Shown here piece after piece: positions 6,490 to 15,165 of a stretch of 25,727 nt of DNA (positions are counted from its first letter, which is position 1; each line of letters starts with the position of its first letter). This DNA is from an uncultured Prevotella sp. GTDB lineage: Bacteria; Bacteroidota; Bacteroidia; Bacteroidales; Bacteroidaceae. The notes below the pieces were generated by a model. That model was not told the origin of the DNA and made no database searches. It saw nothing but the letters and a program-made list of their open reading frames with translations. The translations under genes and the position numbers were made by a program. The stretch is from contig CAAGLS010000102.1 in the NCBI GenBank assembly GCA_900770845.1, forward strand, positions 1 through 25,727, read 5' to 3'.

Positions 6490-8721
6490 CTATCTGGCCT
6501 TTTGCCGCTTGGCCGTGGAGAGGCTGTCGGTGTCGGCCAAGACGAAGTCGAGCTGCCGCTTCTCCAAGTCGGCGCGCGCCACCTTGATGCGCACGGGGTC
6601 GCCAAGCTGGTACTTGTGGTGATGGCGGCGGCCCTTGAGGCAGAAGTTGCGCTCGTCGAAGTCGTAGTAGTCGTCGTTGAGGTCGCGCATGGGAACCATG
6701 CCCTCGCAGTGGTTCTCGTCTATCTCGGCATAGATGCCATACGAGGTGATGCCGCTGATGTGGGCGTCGAACTCCTGTCCAAGCTTGTCGCCCATAAACT
6801 CCACCATCTTGTATTTGATGGAGTCGCGCTCGGCGTTCTGCGCGATGACCTCCATGTCGCTGCAATGCTCGCACAGCTCCTCATAGTGCTTCTCGTTGGC
6901 CGACCGGCCGCCGGCCTGATATTTCGTGAGCAGGCGGTGGACCATGGTGTCGGGGTAGCGGCGGATGGGCGAGGTGAAGTGGGTGTAGTAGGGGAACGCC
7001 AGTCCGAAGTGGCCCACATTGTGGACACTGTATTTGGCCTTCATCATGGCCCTCAGGGCCACAGCCTGTATGGCCTTCTGCTCGCGCTTGCCCTCGGTCT
7101 CGTCCATGAGCTTGTTGAGCGACCGGGCGATGGCTCCCTGCGTGCCGTCGGTCTTCACCTTGTAGCCGAACTTCACGGCGAAGGAGCGCAGCACCTCCAG
7201 CTTCTGGGGGTCGGGATTCTCGTGGATGCGGTAGGGGAAGGTCTTGGCCTTGTGGCCTTTCCTCACCTTGCCCACGCTCTCGGCCACGGTGCGGTTGGCC
7301 AAGAGCATGAACTCCTCCACGAGCTTGTTGGCGTCCTTGGACCGCTTGTAGTAGCAGCGGAGGGGATGTCCCTTCTCGTCGACGTCGAAGTGGAGCTCTT
7401 CCGAGTCGAACTTCACGGAGCCATTGTTGAAGCGCTGCTTGCGCAGGAGCTTGGCCAGACGGTCGAGGGTGCACACCTCCCAGCCATACTCGTCCTTGAA
7501 CTTACCGCCGACGGGCTTGGCTGGCTCGCCCTGTCCGTCGACCACGCCGTTGTCCTCCAATATCTGTTGCGCCTCCTCATAGCAGAAGCGGCGGTTGGAG
7601 CGGATGATGGTGTGCACGATGCGGAACGACTTCACCTCGGCCTCGTCGTTGAGCTCGAAGATGACGCTGTAGGTGAGCTTGTCCTCGTCGGGGCGCAGCG
7701 AGCAAACGAAGTTGCAGAGCCTCTCGGGCAGCATGGGTATGGTGCGGTCGACGAGATACACGCTCGTGGCGCGCTTCTGGGCCTCGCGGTCGATGATGTC
7801 GCCCTCCCTCACGTAGTGGCTCACGTCGGCGATGTGGACGCCCACCTCGTAGAGCCCGCTTGGCAGCCGGCGGATGGAGAGCGCGTCGTCGAAGTCCTTG
7901 GCGTCCTTGGGGTCGATGGTGCAGGTCCACACGCCGCGCATGTCGACGCGCTCGGCCACGTCCTCAGGCCTGATCTCGCCCGTGATCTTGTCGGCGGCGC
8001 GCTCCACGGCCTCCGGGTACTTGTAGGGCAGCTGGTACTGGGCCAGGATGGCGTTCATCTCGGTGTCGTTGTCGCCCGAGTGTCCCAACACGTCGACCAC
8101 CTCTCCGAGGATGTTCTTGTGGTCGGCGTCGGGCCATTGGGTGACCTTCACCACAGCCCGGTCGTCGGTCTTGCCGCCCTTGAGCTTTCGCTTGGGTATG
8201 ATGATGTCGTGCACGAAGAGGCTGTTGGGGGTGACGAGGTAGGCCAGGTCGCGGTCCACCTTGAGGCGGCCCACAAACTGGTCTTTGGCGCGGTGGAGGA
8301 TCTCGATGACCTGGGCCTCCTTGATGTGCTTCTGTCGGCGCGCCATGAGGCTCACCTTGACTCGGTCGCCGTTGAGGGCGCCCATGGAGTTGCGCTCCGA
8401 GACGAAGATGGGCTTGTCGCCGCCGTCGGGCATGAAGGAGTTCTTGCCGTTCGACTTGCGGATGAAGGTGCCCTCCTGCACCTGTCCCTTGGTGTTGAGC
8501 TGATAGGCGTTGTCGCCGTCCTTGGCGATGAAGTCGTCCCATTCCATTTCCTCCATGATGTCGATGGCCAGCATCTTCAGGGGGTGGGTATTGAGATGGA
8601 GCGTCTTGAATATCTCCTTGAACGTGAGGCTCTTGCCGGGTTGCGAGACAAACAGTTCTTCCAGTTGCTCGCCGAGCTGTTTCTTGGTCAGGCGCTTGCC
8701 TGCTTTCTTTCCTTTTGACAT
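6490..8721 (-). CDS. rnr: Ribonuclease R
   Basis: This 743-residue protein is a 3'-to-5' exoribonuclease of the RNB family that degrades structured RNA in the cytoplasm. Order of domains: basic N-terminus with a winged-helix segment (about 10-80), cold-shock OB domains (about 80-230), the RNB catalytic domain (about 255-600) and an S1 domain near the end (about 640-725, HISGITSYGIYAEI). The metal site TIDPKDAKDFDDALS (269-282) retains all four Asp residues (D270, D276, D278, D279). The conserved FTSPIRRYPDTMVHR stretch is also intact. Length is normal for the family. It starts 63 bp after the DPP5-like gene, with a terminator-like hairpin between them, so a separate promoter or read-through is needed; no clear -7 box is visible. 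Confidence 0.97.
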   Translation of the reverse strand: MSKGKKAGKRLTKKQLGEQLEELFVSQPGKSLTFKEIFKTLHLNTHPLKMLAIDIMEEMEWDDFIAKDGDNAYQLNTKGQVQEGTFIRKSNGKNSFMPDGGDKPIFVSERNSMGALNGDRVKVSLMARRQKHIKEAQVIEILHRAKDQFVGRLKVDRDLAYLVTPNSLFVHDIIIPKRKLKGGKTDDRAVVKVTQWPDADHKNILGEVVDVLGHSGDNDTEMNAILAQYQLPYKYPEAVERAADKITGEIRPEDVAERVDMRGVWTCTIDPKDAKDFDDALSIRRLPSGLYEVGVHIADVSHYVREGDIIDREAQKRATSVYLVDRTIPMLPERLCNFVCSLRPDEDKLTYSVIFELNDEAEVKSFRIVHTIIRSNRRFCYEEAQQILEDNGVVDGQGEPAKPVGGKFKDEYGWEVCTLDRLAKLLRKQRFNNGSVKFDSEELHFDVDEKGHPLRCYYKRSKDANKLVEEFMLLANRTVAESVGKVRKGHKAKTFPYRIHENPDPQKLEVLRSFAVKFGYKVKTDGTQGAIARSLNKLMDETEGKREQKAIQAVALRAMMKAKYSVHNVGHFGLAFPYYTHFTSPIRRYPDTMVHRLLTKYQAGGRSANEKHYEELCEHCSDMEVIAQNAERDSIKYKMVEFMGDKLGQEFDAHISGITSYGIYAEIDENHCEGMVPMRDLNDDYYDFDERNFCLKGRRHHHKYQLGDPVRIKVARADLEKRQLDFVLADTDSLSTAKRQKAR

Positions 8722-8737
8722 ATATTCTAATCCTTGT

Positions 8738-8775
8738 TTAAAAAGGGCCCGGAGCGCACAAAGCCCCCCGAACCC
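8738..8775 (-). terminator. Terminator-like hairpin between the DPP5-like gene and rnr
   Basis: On the minus strand GGGTTCGG (8768-8775) can pair with CCGGGCCC (8745-8752), including two G-T wobbles, around a 14 nt loop; TTTTT follows directly. It lies 10 bp after the upstream stop codon. Confidence 0.55.
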
Positions 8776-8784
8776 TTGCGTTTT

Positions 8785-10842
8785 CTAATAATTCATCGTT
8801 CCGTTGACCATGTCCTCGCTCTTCCAGGGAGCGGGGTCGCCGCCGAGATACTTGTGGAACCACTCCAAGTGGGCGTTGTAGTAGAGCGGCATGGAGCGCA
8901 GCGTGCTGGGCCAGTGGCCGTCGTTCTTGAACACGATGAGGCGGCTGGGTATGCCGAGGGTCTGGAGCGTGGAGAAATACTGCAGGCTCTGGGTGTAGGA
9001 CACGCGGTAGTCACGCTCGCCGGTGATGATGAGCGTTGGCGTGGCGAAGTTGGCCACGTAGTTGGAGGGACTCCACTTATGGTAGAGGTCGGAGTTCCAG
9101 GGCTGTCCGTTCATTTCGAAGTTGGGGAACCAAAGCTCCTCCGTGGTGCCCCACATCGACGGCATGTCGTAGAGTCCCATCATGGAGGCCAGGCACTTGA
9201 AGCGCTTGGTGTGGCCCTGGAGCCAGTTCATGAAGAAGCCGCCGTAGCTCCAGCCCATGGCAGCCATGCGCGTGGAGTCGACATAGTCGAGGCGGGCCAG
9301 TGCGTCGGTCACCTTCATCACGTCGACAAAAGGCTTGCCGCCCCAGTCCTGGCTGATGTCGCGGCAGAACTGCTGGCCGTAGCCCGTGGAGCCGTGGGGG
9401 TTGGGATAGGCCACGACGTAGCCGGCGCCGGGATAGACCTGCCAGTCGCCGCGGAAGGAGTTCATCCACTGCATCTGCGGGCCGCCGTGCACATTGATGA
9501 CGAGGGGGTACTTCCGTCCGGGCTCGAAGCCGTGGGGCTTCACGACGAACACCTCCACGCTGTCGCCGTTGGCCCCCTCCACCCAGAGTGCCTCCGACGG
9601 ACGGATGTCGACCTCCTGCTCCAGCGCGTCGTTGAAGTGGGTGAGCTGCCTCTCGCGCAGTCCCTTGCGCGAGGGAGTGGCCGAGTAGAGGGCTGTGGGC
9701 TTGCCCGTGGAGGAATAGGTGTAGTAGAAGTTGCCCTTGCCGTCGAGGTCGAAGGAGCCGATGGCGCGGTCGCCGATGATCTTCTCTATCTTCCTGTTGG
9801 CCAAGGTGACCTTGAAGAGCGGCTCGTAGCCCCGCTCCTCGCCGAGGAAGCAGATGGCCTTGGAGTCGGGCGTCCACTTGTAGGCGTCCACCCAGTTGTC
9901 GAAGGCCTCCGTCAGGACGGTCTTGGCCCCTGTCCTGCGGTCGATGACGGCCAGCCGGAAGCGGTCGCTCTCATAGCCGGGGACGGTCTGGAAGCGGTAG
10001 GCGATGTAGCGGCCGTCGGGGCTATACTGCGGGCTGCCGTCCCAGGCCTTGTTGTCGGCCGTAAGGTTGCGGGCCGTGCCGCCCTCCACGGGCACCACCC
10101 AGAGGTCGGCGTTGGTCGAGGCCTCGGGATGGGAGTCGTGGTTGGAGAGGTAGCAGAGTTCCTTGGAGTCGGGACTGAAAGCGAATCCTTCGGGCCCGGA
10201 GGGGGAGAAGGTGGGCGAATGGAACTCGCCGGGGGTGACGTCGGTGTAGGTGTCCTTGGCTATGTTGTAGATGATGATGTGCCAGAACTTGCCGTCGGTG
10301 TAGTCTGTCCAGTGGCGGAAGAGGAGCTTGTCGGCCAGATGGGCCTGCACGGGAGCCTTGGCCTTGCGCTCATTGGCTTCGGCGTTGGCCTTGCCGTCGG
10401 CCCCGCCGATGGCGGGCCACACCTCTGCGGCAAAGGCTATGAGGTTGCCGTCGGGCGAGACCACGGCCCCATTGGCGCCGAGGGCGTAGTGGGTGAGCTG
10501 TCGCGACTGGCGCGTCTGCAGGTCGTAGGCAAACACCTGCAGCCCGTCGTCGGCCACGGCTGAATAGTAGAGCTTGGATCCGTCGGCGCTCCACTGGGGG
10601 GAGAAGCCACGGATGCCCTCCAAGGGCTGGTGGTCGATGTAGAGCGTGGTCTTGGAGGTTTGGCTCTTCAGGTCGGAAGAGCTGACGTAGTAGGCCAGCT
10701 GCCCCTTGGCCGACACCGTGGGGGCGGCGGCATACTGCACCCGATACAGGTCGGGGATGGTGAAGGCCCGTTTCTGGGCGTTGGCGCCTGTGGCCACCAA
10801 TGCGCCAAACAGCGCCGCGAACAAGATTGTTTTTCTCATCAT
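8785..10842 (-). CDS. S9 family prolyl oligopeptidase, dipeptidyl-peptidase 5-like
   Basis: This 685-residue secreted peptidase has a signal peptide (MMRKTILFAALFGALVATGANAQ cut near residue 22), a beta-propeller built of WD40-like PD40 repeats (SPDGNLIAF, SPDSKELCY, SPDGRYIAY and others, about 40-400) and a C-terminal alpha/beta hydrolase domain. The catalytic triad is visible: nucleophile Ser532 in GWSYGG, Asp611 in GERDYRV and His643 in NDGHWPS. Length and layout match periplasmic DPP5 of oral Bacteroidota, which removes dipeptides from peptide N-termini for amino-acid use. An acylaminoacyl-peptidase label is an alternative within the same family. Two ATGs are adjacent (10842 and 10839); either gives the same mature protein. 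No consensus promoter was found, only TAACTTTA at 11039-11046. Confidence 0.92.
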   Translation of the reverse strand: MMRKTILFAALFGALVATGANAQKRAFTIPDLYRVQYAAAPTVSAKGQLAYYVSSSDLKSQTSKTTLYIDHQPLEGIRGFSPQWSADGSKLYYSAVADDGLQVFAYDLQTRQSRQLTHYALGANGAVVSPDGNLIAFAAEVWPAIGGADGKANAEANERKAKAPVQAHLADKLLFRHWTDYTDGKFWHIIIYNIAKDTYTDVTPGEFHSPTFSPSGPEGFAFSPDSKELCYLSNHDSHPEASTNADLWVVPVEGGTARNLTADNKAWDGSPQYSPDGRYIAYRFQTVPGYESDRFRLAVIDRRTGAKTVLTEAFDNWVDAYKWTPDSKAICFLGEERGYEPLFKVTLANRKIEKIIGDRAIGSFDLDGKGNFYYTYSSTGKPTALYSATPSRKGLRERQLTHFNDALEQEVDIRPSEALWVEGANGDSVEVFVVKPHGFEPGRKYPLVINVHGGPQMQWMNSFRGDWQVYPGAGYVVAYPNPHGSTGYGQQFCRDISQDWGGKPFVDVMKVTDALARLDYVDSTRMAAMGWSYGGFFMNWLQGHTKRFKCLASMMGLYDMPSMWGTTEELWFPNFEMNGQPWNSDLYHKWSPSNYVANFATPTLIITGERDYRVSYTQSLQYFSTLQTLGIPSRLIVFKNDGHWPSTLRSMPLYYNAHLEWFHKYLGGDPAPWKSEDMVNGTMNY

Positions 10843-11095
10843 AGCATTATGTTTTGGTAATTTCCATCATCCGTTTCCACCCATGGGCCGGCCTTGGCCT
10901 GACACGACGGCGGCGGGGCGGTAGCCTTGTGCCGGCGGCGGGGCGGGGACTGGCGGCCAGAGGCGGCTCGGCTCCCCCCTCTCCCGACTCCTATGGCATT
11001 GGGATGCGGGCCCTCGCGGGTGGGTGGGTTTAATGCCGTAAAGTTACAAAAAATATTGGAATAAGAGCTGACAAAGGCAAAATATGCTTGAGAAA

Positions 11096-11127
11096 TTTGC
11101 GGGATAGGGCAAAAAAGCGTATTTTTG
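11096..11127 (+). promoter_or_regulatory. Promoter of the histidine phosphatase gene
   Basis: TTTG at 11096-11099 and TATTTTTG at 11120-11127 are separated by 20 bp, a full match to the Bacteroidota consensus. Transcription should start near 11133. Confidence 0.8.
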
Positions 11128-11137
11128 CACTACAGCA

Positions 11138-11158
11138 GGGGGCAGGTGGCCCCCTTTT
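11138..11158 (+). terminator. Terminator-like hairpin inside the phosphatase leader
   Basis: GGGGGC (11138-11143) and GCCCCC (11149-11154) form a 6 bp GC stem with a 5 nt loop, followed by TTTTCGTTT. It begins about 5 nt after the predicted transcription start, so it is a possible attenuator or a 5'-end stabilising hairpin. The T-run is short. Confidence 0.4.
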
Positions 11159-11191
11159 CGTTTCAATGCAACAACCTTTATACATGACGAT

Positions 11192-12481
11192 ATGAGAAAA
11201 CTGGTCTTTGTCCTGAGCCTAATCCTACTCTCAGGAACTGTGTCGGCACAACAGAGCCGCACGGAAATCAAAAACGACATCTCGCTTGCCGCTTCCAACT
11301 ACAAGGCCTACTACGGCCCCACCAAACCCCTCACCAAAGCTCCCGCCGGCTACACGCCTTTCTACATCAGCCACTACGGGCGCCACGGCAGCCGCTTCCT
11401 CATCGCCCCTTCGGAGTATGACATGCCCTACCAGACGCTCGCTCGCGCCGACTCGATGGGCAAGCTCACACCTGCAGGACAGGAGACGCTGCGCAAGGTG
11501 AGGCTCATGCGCGACGAGGCCAACGGCCGATTGGGCGAACTCACACCATTGGGGGCAGAGCAGCACCGCGGCATAGCCAAGCGGATGATGGAGCGATTCC
11601 CCGAAGTGTTCAAGGGCAAGACCAACATCGACGCCAAGTCGACCATCGTCATCCGCTGCATCCTCTCCATGGAGAACGAGATGCAACAGCTCGCGGCCAT
11701 GAACCCGCAGCTGCAGATACGACACGACGCGTCGATGCACGACATGTACTTCATGAACGATGAGCATTCGCCCTACATCAAGGGCGCGCGCAACAAGGCC
11801 ACCATCGAGGCGTACAACAAATTCTACAACGACCACGCGCAGTTCGGCCACCTGATGACCGTGCTCTTCAACGACAGCAACTACGTGAGGTACGTCATCC
11901 GCCCCGCCGAGCTGGGCGTGGGACTCTGCTCGCTGGCCTGCAACATCCAGAGCACAGAGCTGAGAAAAGAGTTCAAGATGTACGACATCTTCACCTTCGA
12001 CGAACTCTACAACTACTGGCAAATCTGCAACGCCAACTGGTACAGCTTCTTCGGCCCCAACAAGCTCAACGAGGGAAAGGGAATGTACGTGCAGTCCAAC
12101 CTGCTGCGCAACATCATCCAGCAGGCCGACTCCTGCATCCGGCTCGCCCATCCGGGAGCCACGATGCGCTTCGGCCACGAGAGCGACGTGATGCCGCTCA
12201 CCTGCCTGCTCAACGTCAACGGCTTCGGCACCCCCCGCACCAACTTGGAGCAGCTCGACGACGAGGACTGGATCAACTACAAGGTCTATCCCATGGCCTG
12301 CAACCTGCAGTTCGTCTTCTACCGCAGCGGCAAGAAGGGAGAGCCCATCCTGTTCAAGCTGCTGCTCAACGAGGACGAGGCTGCGCTGCCCGACCTCAAG
12401 CCCGTCACCGGCCCCTACTACAAATGGAGCGACTTCCGCGACTTCTTCCTCAAGAAGCTGCAGGAGGCGCCGCGCCCATAA
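11192..12481 (+). CDS. Secreted histidine-type phosphatase, MINPP/phytase-like
   Basis: This 429-residue protein carries a signal peptide (MRKLVFVLSLILLSGTVSAQ) and the branch-2 histidine acid phosphatase signature HYGRHGSR, in which His65 of RHGSR is the residue phosphorylated during catalysis. Near the C-terminus RFGHESDV (326-333) supplies the second catalytic His329 with Glu330 as likely proton donor. Length and layout resemble Bacteroidota multiple inositol polyphosphate phosphatases, which strip phosphate from phytate outside the cytoplasm. A general acid phosphatase is also possible, as substrate pockets cannot be judged by eye. A clear promoter at 11096-11127 gives a leader of about 59 nt with a hairpin. 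The gene lies 63 bp before mnmA; co-transcription is likely but the functions do not match. Confidence 0.85.
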   Translation: MRKLVFVLSLILLSGTVSAQQSRTEIKNDISLAASNYKAYYGPTKPLTKAPAGYTPFYISHYGRHGSRFLIAPSEYDMPYQTLARADSMGKLTPAGQETLRKVRLMRDEANGRLGELTPLGAEQHRGIAKRMMERFPEVFKGKTNIDAKSTIVIRCILSMENEMQQLAAMNPQLQIRHDASMHDMYFMNDEHSPYIKGARNKATIEAYNKFYNDHAQFGHLMTVLFNDSNYVRYVIRPAELGVGLCSLACNIQSTELRKEFKMYDIFTFDELYNYWQICNANWYSFFGPNKLNEGKGMYVQSNLLRNIIQQADSCIRLAHPGATMRFGHESDVMPLTCLLNVNGFGTPRTNLEQLDDEDWINYKVYPMACNLQFVFYRSGKKGEPILFKLLLNEDEAALPDLKPVTGPYYKWSDFRDFFLKKLQEAPRP

Positions 12482-12544
12482 GCCCCCGACGCCCCTGCCC
12501 CCATCACCCCTCCCACCCCCATCAACGCCATCAAAAAAAACGAA
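12482..12544 (+). other. C-rich, G-poor linker before mnmA
   Basis: In 12482-12532 about two thirds of bases are C and only about five are G, followed by an A8 tract (12533-12540) just before the mnmA ATG. No -7 box is present, so mnmA probably depends on transcription from upstream. A C-rich, unstructured mRNA segment is the kind of sequence Rho can bind, but this is inference. Confidence 0.35.
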
Positions 12545-13651
12545 ATGGAAGATATCAAGAATAAGCGAATTGCCGTCTTGCTCTCAGGCGGCGTAGACAG
12601 CAGCGTGGTGGTTTACGAACTGGCGCGCCAAGGTCTTCATCCCGATTGCTTCTACATCATGATAGGACCGGAAGAGAAAGAGGCCTGGGACTGCACGTCG
12701 GAGGAGGACTTGGAGATGGCCACCGCCGTGGCCCACCGCTTCGGCTGCAGGCTGCAGGTGGTGGACTGCCACAAGGAATACTGGAGCCAGGTGACGCGCT
12801 ACACCATGGAGAAGGTGAAGGCGGGATTCACGCCCAACCCCGATGTGATGTGCAACCGGCTTATCAAGTTTGGTGCCTTCGACGAGAAAATGGGCCACGA
12901 CTACGACCTCATTGCCACCGGCCACTACGCGCAGACGGAGTGGGACGGCGGCTACAAATGGCTCTGCACCTCGCCCGACCCCGTGAAGGACCAGACCGAC
13001 TTCCTTGCACAAATCTACGACTGGCAACTGCGCAAGGCCTTCTTCCCCATAGGCCACTACAAGAAAGAGGAGGTGAGGGAAATCGCCGAGCGGGAGCATC
13101 TGGTCAACGCAAGGCGCAAGGACTCGCAGGGCATCTGCTTCTTAGGACAAATCGACTACGACGAGTACGTGCGCCGCTACGTGGGAGAGCAGACGGGAGA
13201 CGTGATAGAGCTGGAGACGGACAAGAAGATAGGCGAGCACAAGGGACACTGGTTCCACACCATAGGCCAGCGCAAGGGACTCGGACTGGGCGGCGGCCCG
13301 TGGTTTGTGGTGAAGAAGGACGTGGAGCGCAACATCCTCTACGTCAGCCACGGCTACGACCCCCAGACAGCCTACATGCAGGACATCCCCGTACACGACC
13401 TCCACTGGCTCACGCTGCCACCCAAGCCCGACAGCCACACGCCGCAGACAGAGGGCGGATTGCGTATCAGTTTTAAAATCCGCCACACGCCGGAATACCT
13501 GCCTGCCACACTCCAACTGCTCGACGACGGACGCGCTATCGTACACGCCGACAAACCCGTGCACGGAGTGGCTCCCGGACAGTTCTGCGTCATCTACGAC
13601 CACGAGCATCACCGCTGCTACGGTTCCGGGGAAATATTCTATTTGAGTTAG
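12545..13651 (+). CDS. mnmA: tRNA-specific 2-thiouridylase MnmA
   Basis: This 368-residue enzyme puts sulfur at C2 of wobble uridine 34 in tRNAs for Lys, Glu and Gln, using ATP and a persulfide relay. The PP-loop SGGVDSS (14-20) binds ATP. The two catalytic cysteines are present: Cys103 in DVMCNRLIKFG and Cys198 in DSQGICFLG. The tRNA-binding and C-terminal beta-barrel regions follow (GQRKGLGLGGGPWFV and later), and length is normal. The ATG at 12545 begins MEDIKNKRIAVLLSGG, so the first strand starts directly. It is followed, after the repeat-containing leader at 13724, by the TrhP-like gene, which also acts on position 34, and by sufE, a sulfur-transfer protein. The sequence supports the function strongly. 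Confidence 0.97.
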   Translation: MEDIKNKRIAVLLSGGVDSSVVVYELARQGLHPDCFYIMIGPEEKEAWDCTSEEDLEMATAVAHRFGCRLQVVDCHKEYWSQVTRYTMEKVKAGFTPNPDVMCNRLIKFGAFDEKMGHDYDLIATGHYAQTEWDGGYKWLCTSPDPVKDQTDFLAQIYDWQLRKAFFPIGHYKKEEVREIAEREHLVNARRKDSQGICFLGQIDYDEYVRRYVGEQTGDVIELETDKKIGEHKGHWFHTIGQRKGLGLGGGPWFVVKKDVERNILYVSHGYDPQTAYMQDIPVHDLHWLTLPPKPDSHTPQTEGGLRISFKIRHTPEYLPATLQLLDDGRAIVHADKPVHGVAPGQFCVIYDHEHHRCYGSGEIFYLS

Positions 13652-13680
13652 GGCAGGGTCTAAAAAGAGATTGAGGCGTA

Positions 13681-13712
13681 TTGGCACAACTCCCAACTTT
13701 TTAGTAACTTTG
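13681..13712 (+). promoter_or_regulatory. Promoter of the trhP-like operon
   Basis: TTGG at 13681-13684 and TAACTTTG at 13705-13712 are 20 bp apart. Transcription should start near 13718, only a few bases before the AGGAGG that opens the hairpin element at 13724. The sequence after the -7 box is closely shared with that before the flippase gene. Confidence 0.75.
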
Positions 13713-13723
13713 CAGCGACAAGT

Positions 13724-13854
13724 AGGAGGCACAGCGTCCCGCCGTGCAAGAATGTGCAGCGAGACACCGCGCGGGAACGTGCGGCGGGGACACTGCGCGA
13801 GAACGTGCGGCGAGACGCTGTGCGAGAGAACGTGCGGCGAACGCCGCACCTCCT
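13724..13854 (+). repeat. AGGAGG/CCTCCT hairpin element, copy A (5' UTR of the trhP-like gene)
   Basis: The element opens AGGAGGCACAGCGTCC and closes ACGCCGCACCTCCT, imperfect inverted ends. Inside are four GAAYGTGCRGCG units spaced about 25-28 bp. The first hairpin pairs GCACAGCG (13729-13736) with CGCCGTGC (13740-13747) with one A-C mismatch; the last pairs GTGCGGCG with CGCCGCAC. It lies between the predicted transcription start and the ATG, 36 bp before the latter, so it should be transcribed in full. The long frame that reads through it (RERAARRCARERAANA) is low-complexity and not credible protein. Confidence 0.75.
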
Positions 13855-13890
13855 ACAACATTAGTGACGGACAACCGTCCGCCAACAGCA

Positions 13891-15153
13891 ATGACTATGG
13901 AAAGAAAAGACTTTGAAATCATGGCTCCCGTGGGCTCACGCGAGTCGCTGGCTGCAGCCCTGCAGGCCGGCGCCGACTCCATCTATTTCGGAATCGGACA
14001 GCTCAACATGCGTTCCCACAGCGCCAACCACTTCAACATTGAGGACCTGCGCGAGATTGCCCAGACCTGCAGTGAGCACGGTGTGAAGACCTACCTCACG
14101 GTGAACACCCTCATCTACGACAGCGACATGGCCGACATGCGCCGCATCATCGACGCGGCTGCCGAGGCGGGAATCTCGGCTGTCATCGCCTCCGACGTGG
14201 CGGTGATGAATTACTGCCGCGAGAAGGGCGTGGAGGTGCACCTCTCCACGCAGCTCAACATCGGCAACGTGGAGGCCCTGAAGTTCTACGCACAGTTTGC
14301 CGACGTGGTGGTGCTGGCGCGCGAACTCAACATGGAGCAGGTGGCCCACATCCACGAGCAGATAGAGCAGCAGCACATCACCGGCCCGGGCGGCAACCTC
14401 GTGCGCATAGAGATGTTCTGCCACGGCGCACTCTGCATGGCCGTGAGCGGAAAGTGCTACATGAGCCTGCACGCCGCCAACCGCTCGGCCAACCGCGGAG
14501 AGTGCACGCAAATCTGCCGACGCTCCTACACGGCCACCGACGACGAGACGGGCTATCAGCTCGACATCGACAACAAATACATCATGAGCCCCAAGGACCT
14601 CAAGACCGTGCGCTTCATCGACAAGATGATGGGGGCCGGCGTGAGGGTGTTCAAGATAGAGGGACGCGCCCGCGGCCCGGAATATGTCTACACCGTGGTC
14701 AGCTGCTACAAGGAGGCCATACAGAGCGTGCTCGACGGCACCTTCACCGAGGAGAAGAAAGACCAGTGGGACAAGCGGCTCGCCACGGTGTTCAACCGCG
14801 GCTTCTGGGACGGCTACTACTTGGGGCAGAAGATGGGCGAATGGAACAAGCACTACGGCTCTGTGGCCACGGAGAGGAAAGTCTACGTGGGACGCGGCGT
14901 GAAATACTTCTCCCGCCTCGGCGTGGCTGAGTTCACCTGTGAGGCTTCGGAGTTCAGCGTGGGCGACAAGATGCTCATCACCGGCCCCACAACGGGAGTG
15001 ATGTACGTCACCGCCGACGAGATCCACGACGACCACGGAGCCGTGGCCACCGCGCAGAAGGGCACACGCGTCTCCATCAAGGTCACAGGCAAGATTCGCC
15101 CCAGCGACAAGCTCTTCAAGATCGTCAAGGACATGGATACAGAAAACCAATAA
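13891..15153 (+). CDS. U32 family protein, TrhP/YegQ-like tRNA hydroxylation enzyme
   Basis: This 420-residue protein belongs to the U32 family. It begins FEIMAPVGSRESLAAALQAGAD and contains the cysteine-rich region MFCHGALCMAVSGKC followed by GECTQICRR, which in TrhP-type members is linked to an iron-sulfur cluster. TrhP (E. coli YegQ) is needed for 5-hydroxyuridine at wobble position 34 of tRNA, with prephenate as hydroxyl source. The C-terminal domain (about 330-420, KYFSRLGVAEF to IRPSDKLFKIV) is typical of the Bacteroidota form. The usual database label is peptidase, but the RNA-modification role fits better with mnmA before it and sufE after it. ATGs at 13891 and 13897 are both possible; upstream codons belong to the repeat. 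It heads a four-gene operon. Confidence 0.88.
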   Translation: MTMERKDFEIMAPVGSRESLAAALQAGADSIYFGIGQLNMRSHSANHFNIEDLREIAQTCSEHGVKTYLTVNTLIYDSDMADMRRIIDAAAEAGISAVIASDVAVMNYCREKGVEVHLSTQLNIGNVEALKFYAQFADVVVLARELNMEQVAHIHEQIEQQHITGPGGNLVRIEMFCHGALCMAVSGKCYMSLHAANRSANRGECTQICRRSYTATDDETGYQLDIDNKYIMSPKDLKTVRFIDKMMGAGVRVFKIEGRARGPEYVYTVVSCYKEAIQSVLDGTFTEEKKDQWDKRLATVFNRGFWDGYYLGQKMGEWNKHYGSVATERKVYVGRGVKYFSRLGVAEFTCEASEFSVGDKMLITGPTTGVMYVTADEIHDDHGAVATAQKGTRVSIKVTGKIRPSDKLFKIVKDMDTENQ

Positions 15154-15165
15154 AACGATACAGAC

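Larger units (their letters stand above)
10843..11191. other. Divergent intergenic region, GC-rich on the left half
   Basis: The left half (10880-11030) is very GC-rich (GGCGGCGGGGCGG runs) and has no reading frame that resembles a protein. The right half holds the phosphatase promoter (11096-11127) and a terminator-like hairpin (11138-11158). For the minus-strand peptidase gene only a degenerate TAACTTTA at 11039-11046 is found; if used, it would give a leader near 190 nt containing the GC-rich block. Confidence 0.5.

Noticed and set aside
6433..10563. Very long plus-strand frames (about 760 and 610 codons) opposite rnr and the DPP5-like gene
   Set aside because: They are full shadows of strongly supported minus-strand genes, are rich in His/Val/Gly/Leu runs without domain character, and come from GC-rich third positions.
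13744..13890. N-terminal extension of the TrhP-like protein
   Set aside because: The extra 49 codons translate the GC-rich hairpin element and give low-complexity Arg/Ala sequence; the family starts at FEIMAPVGS.
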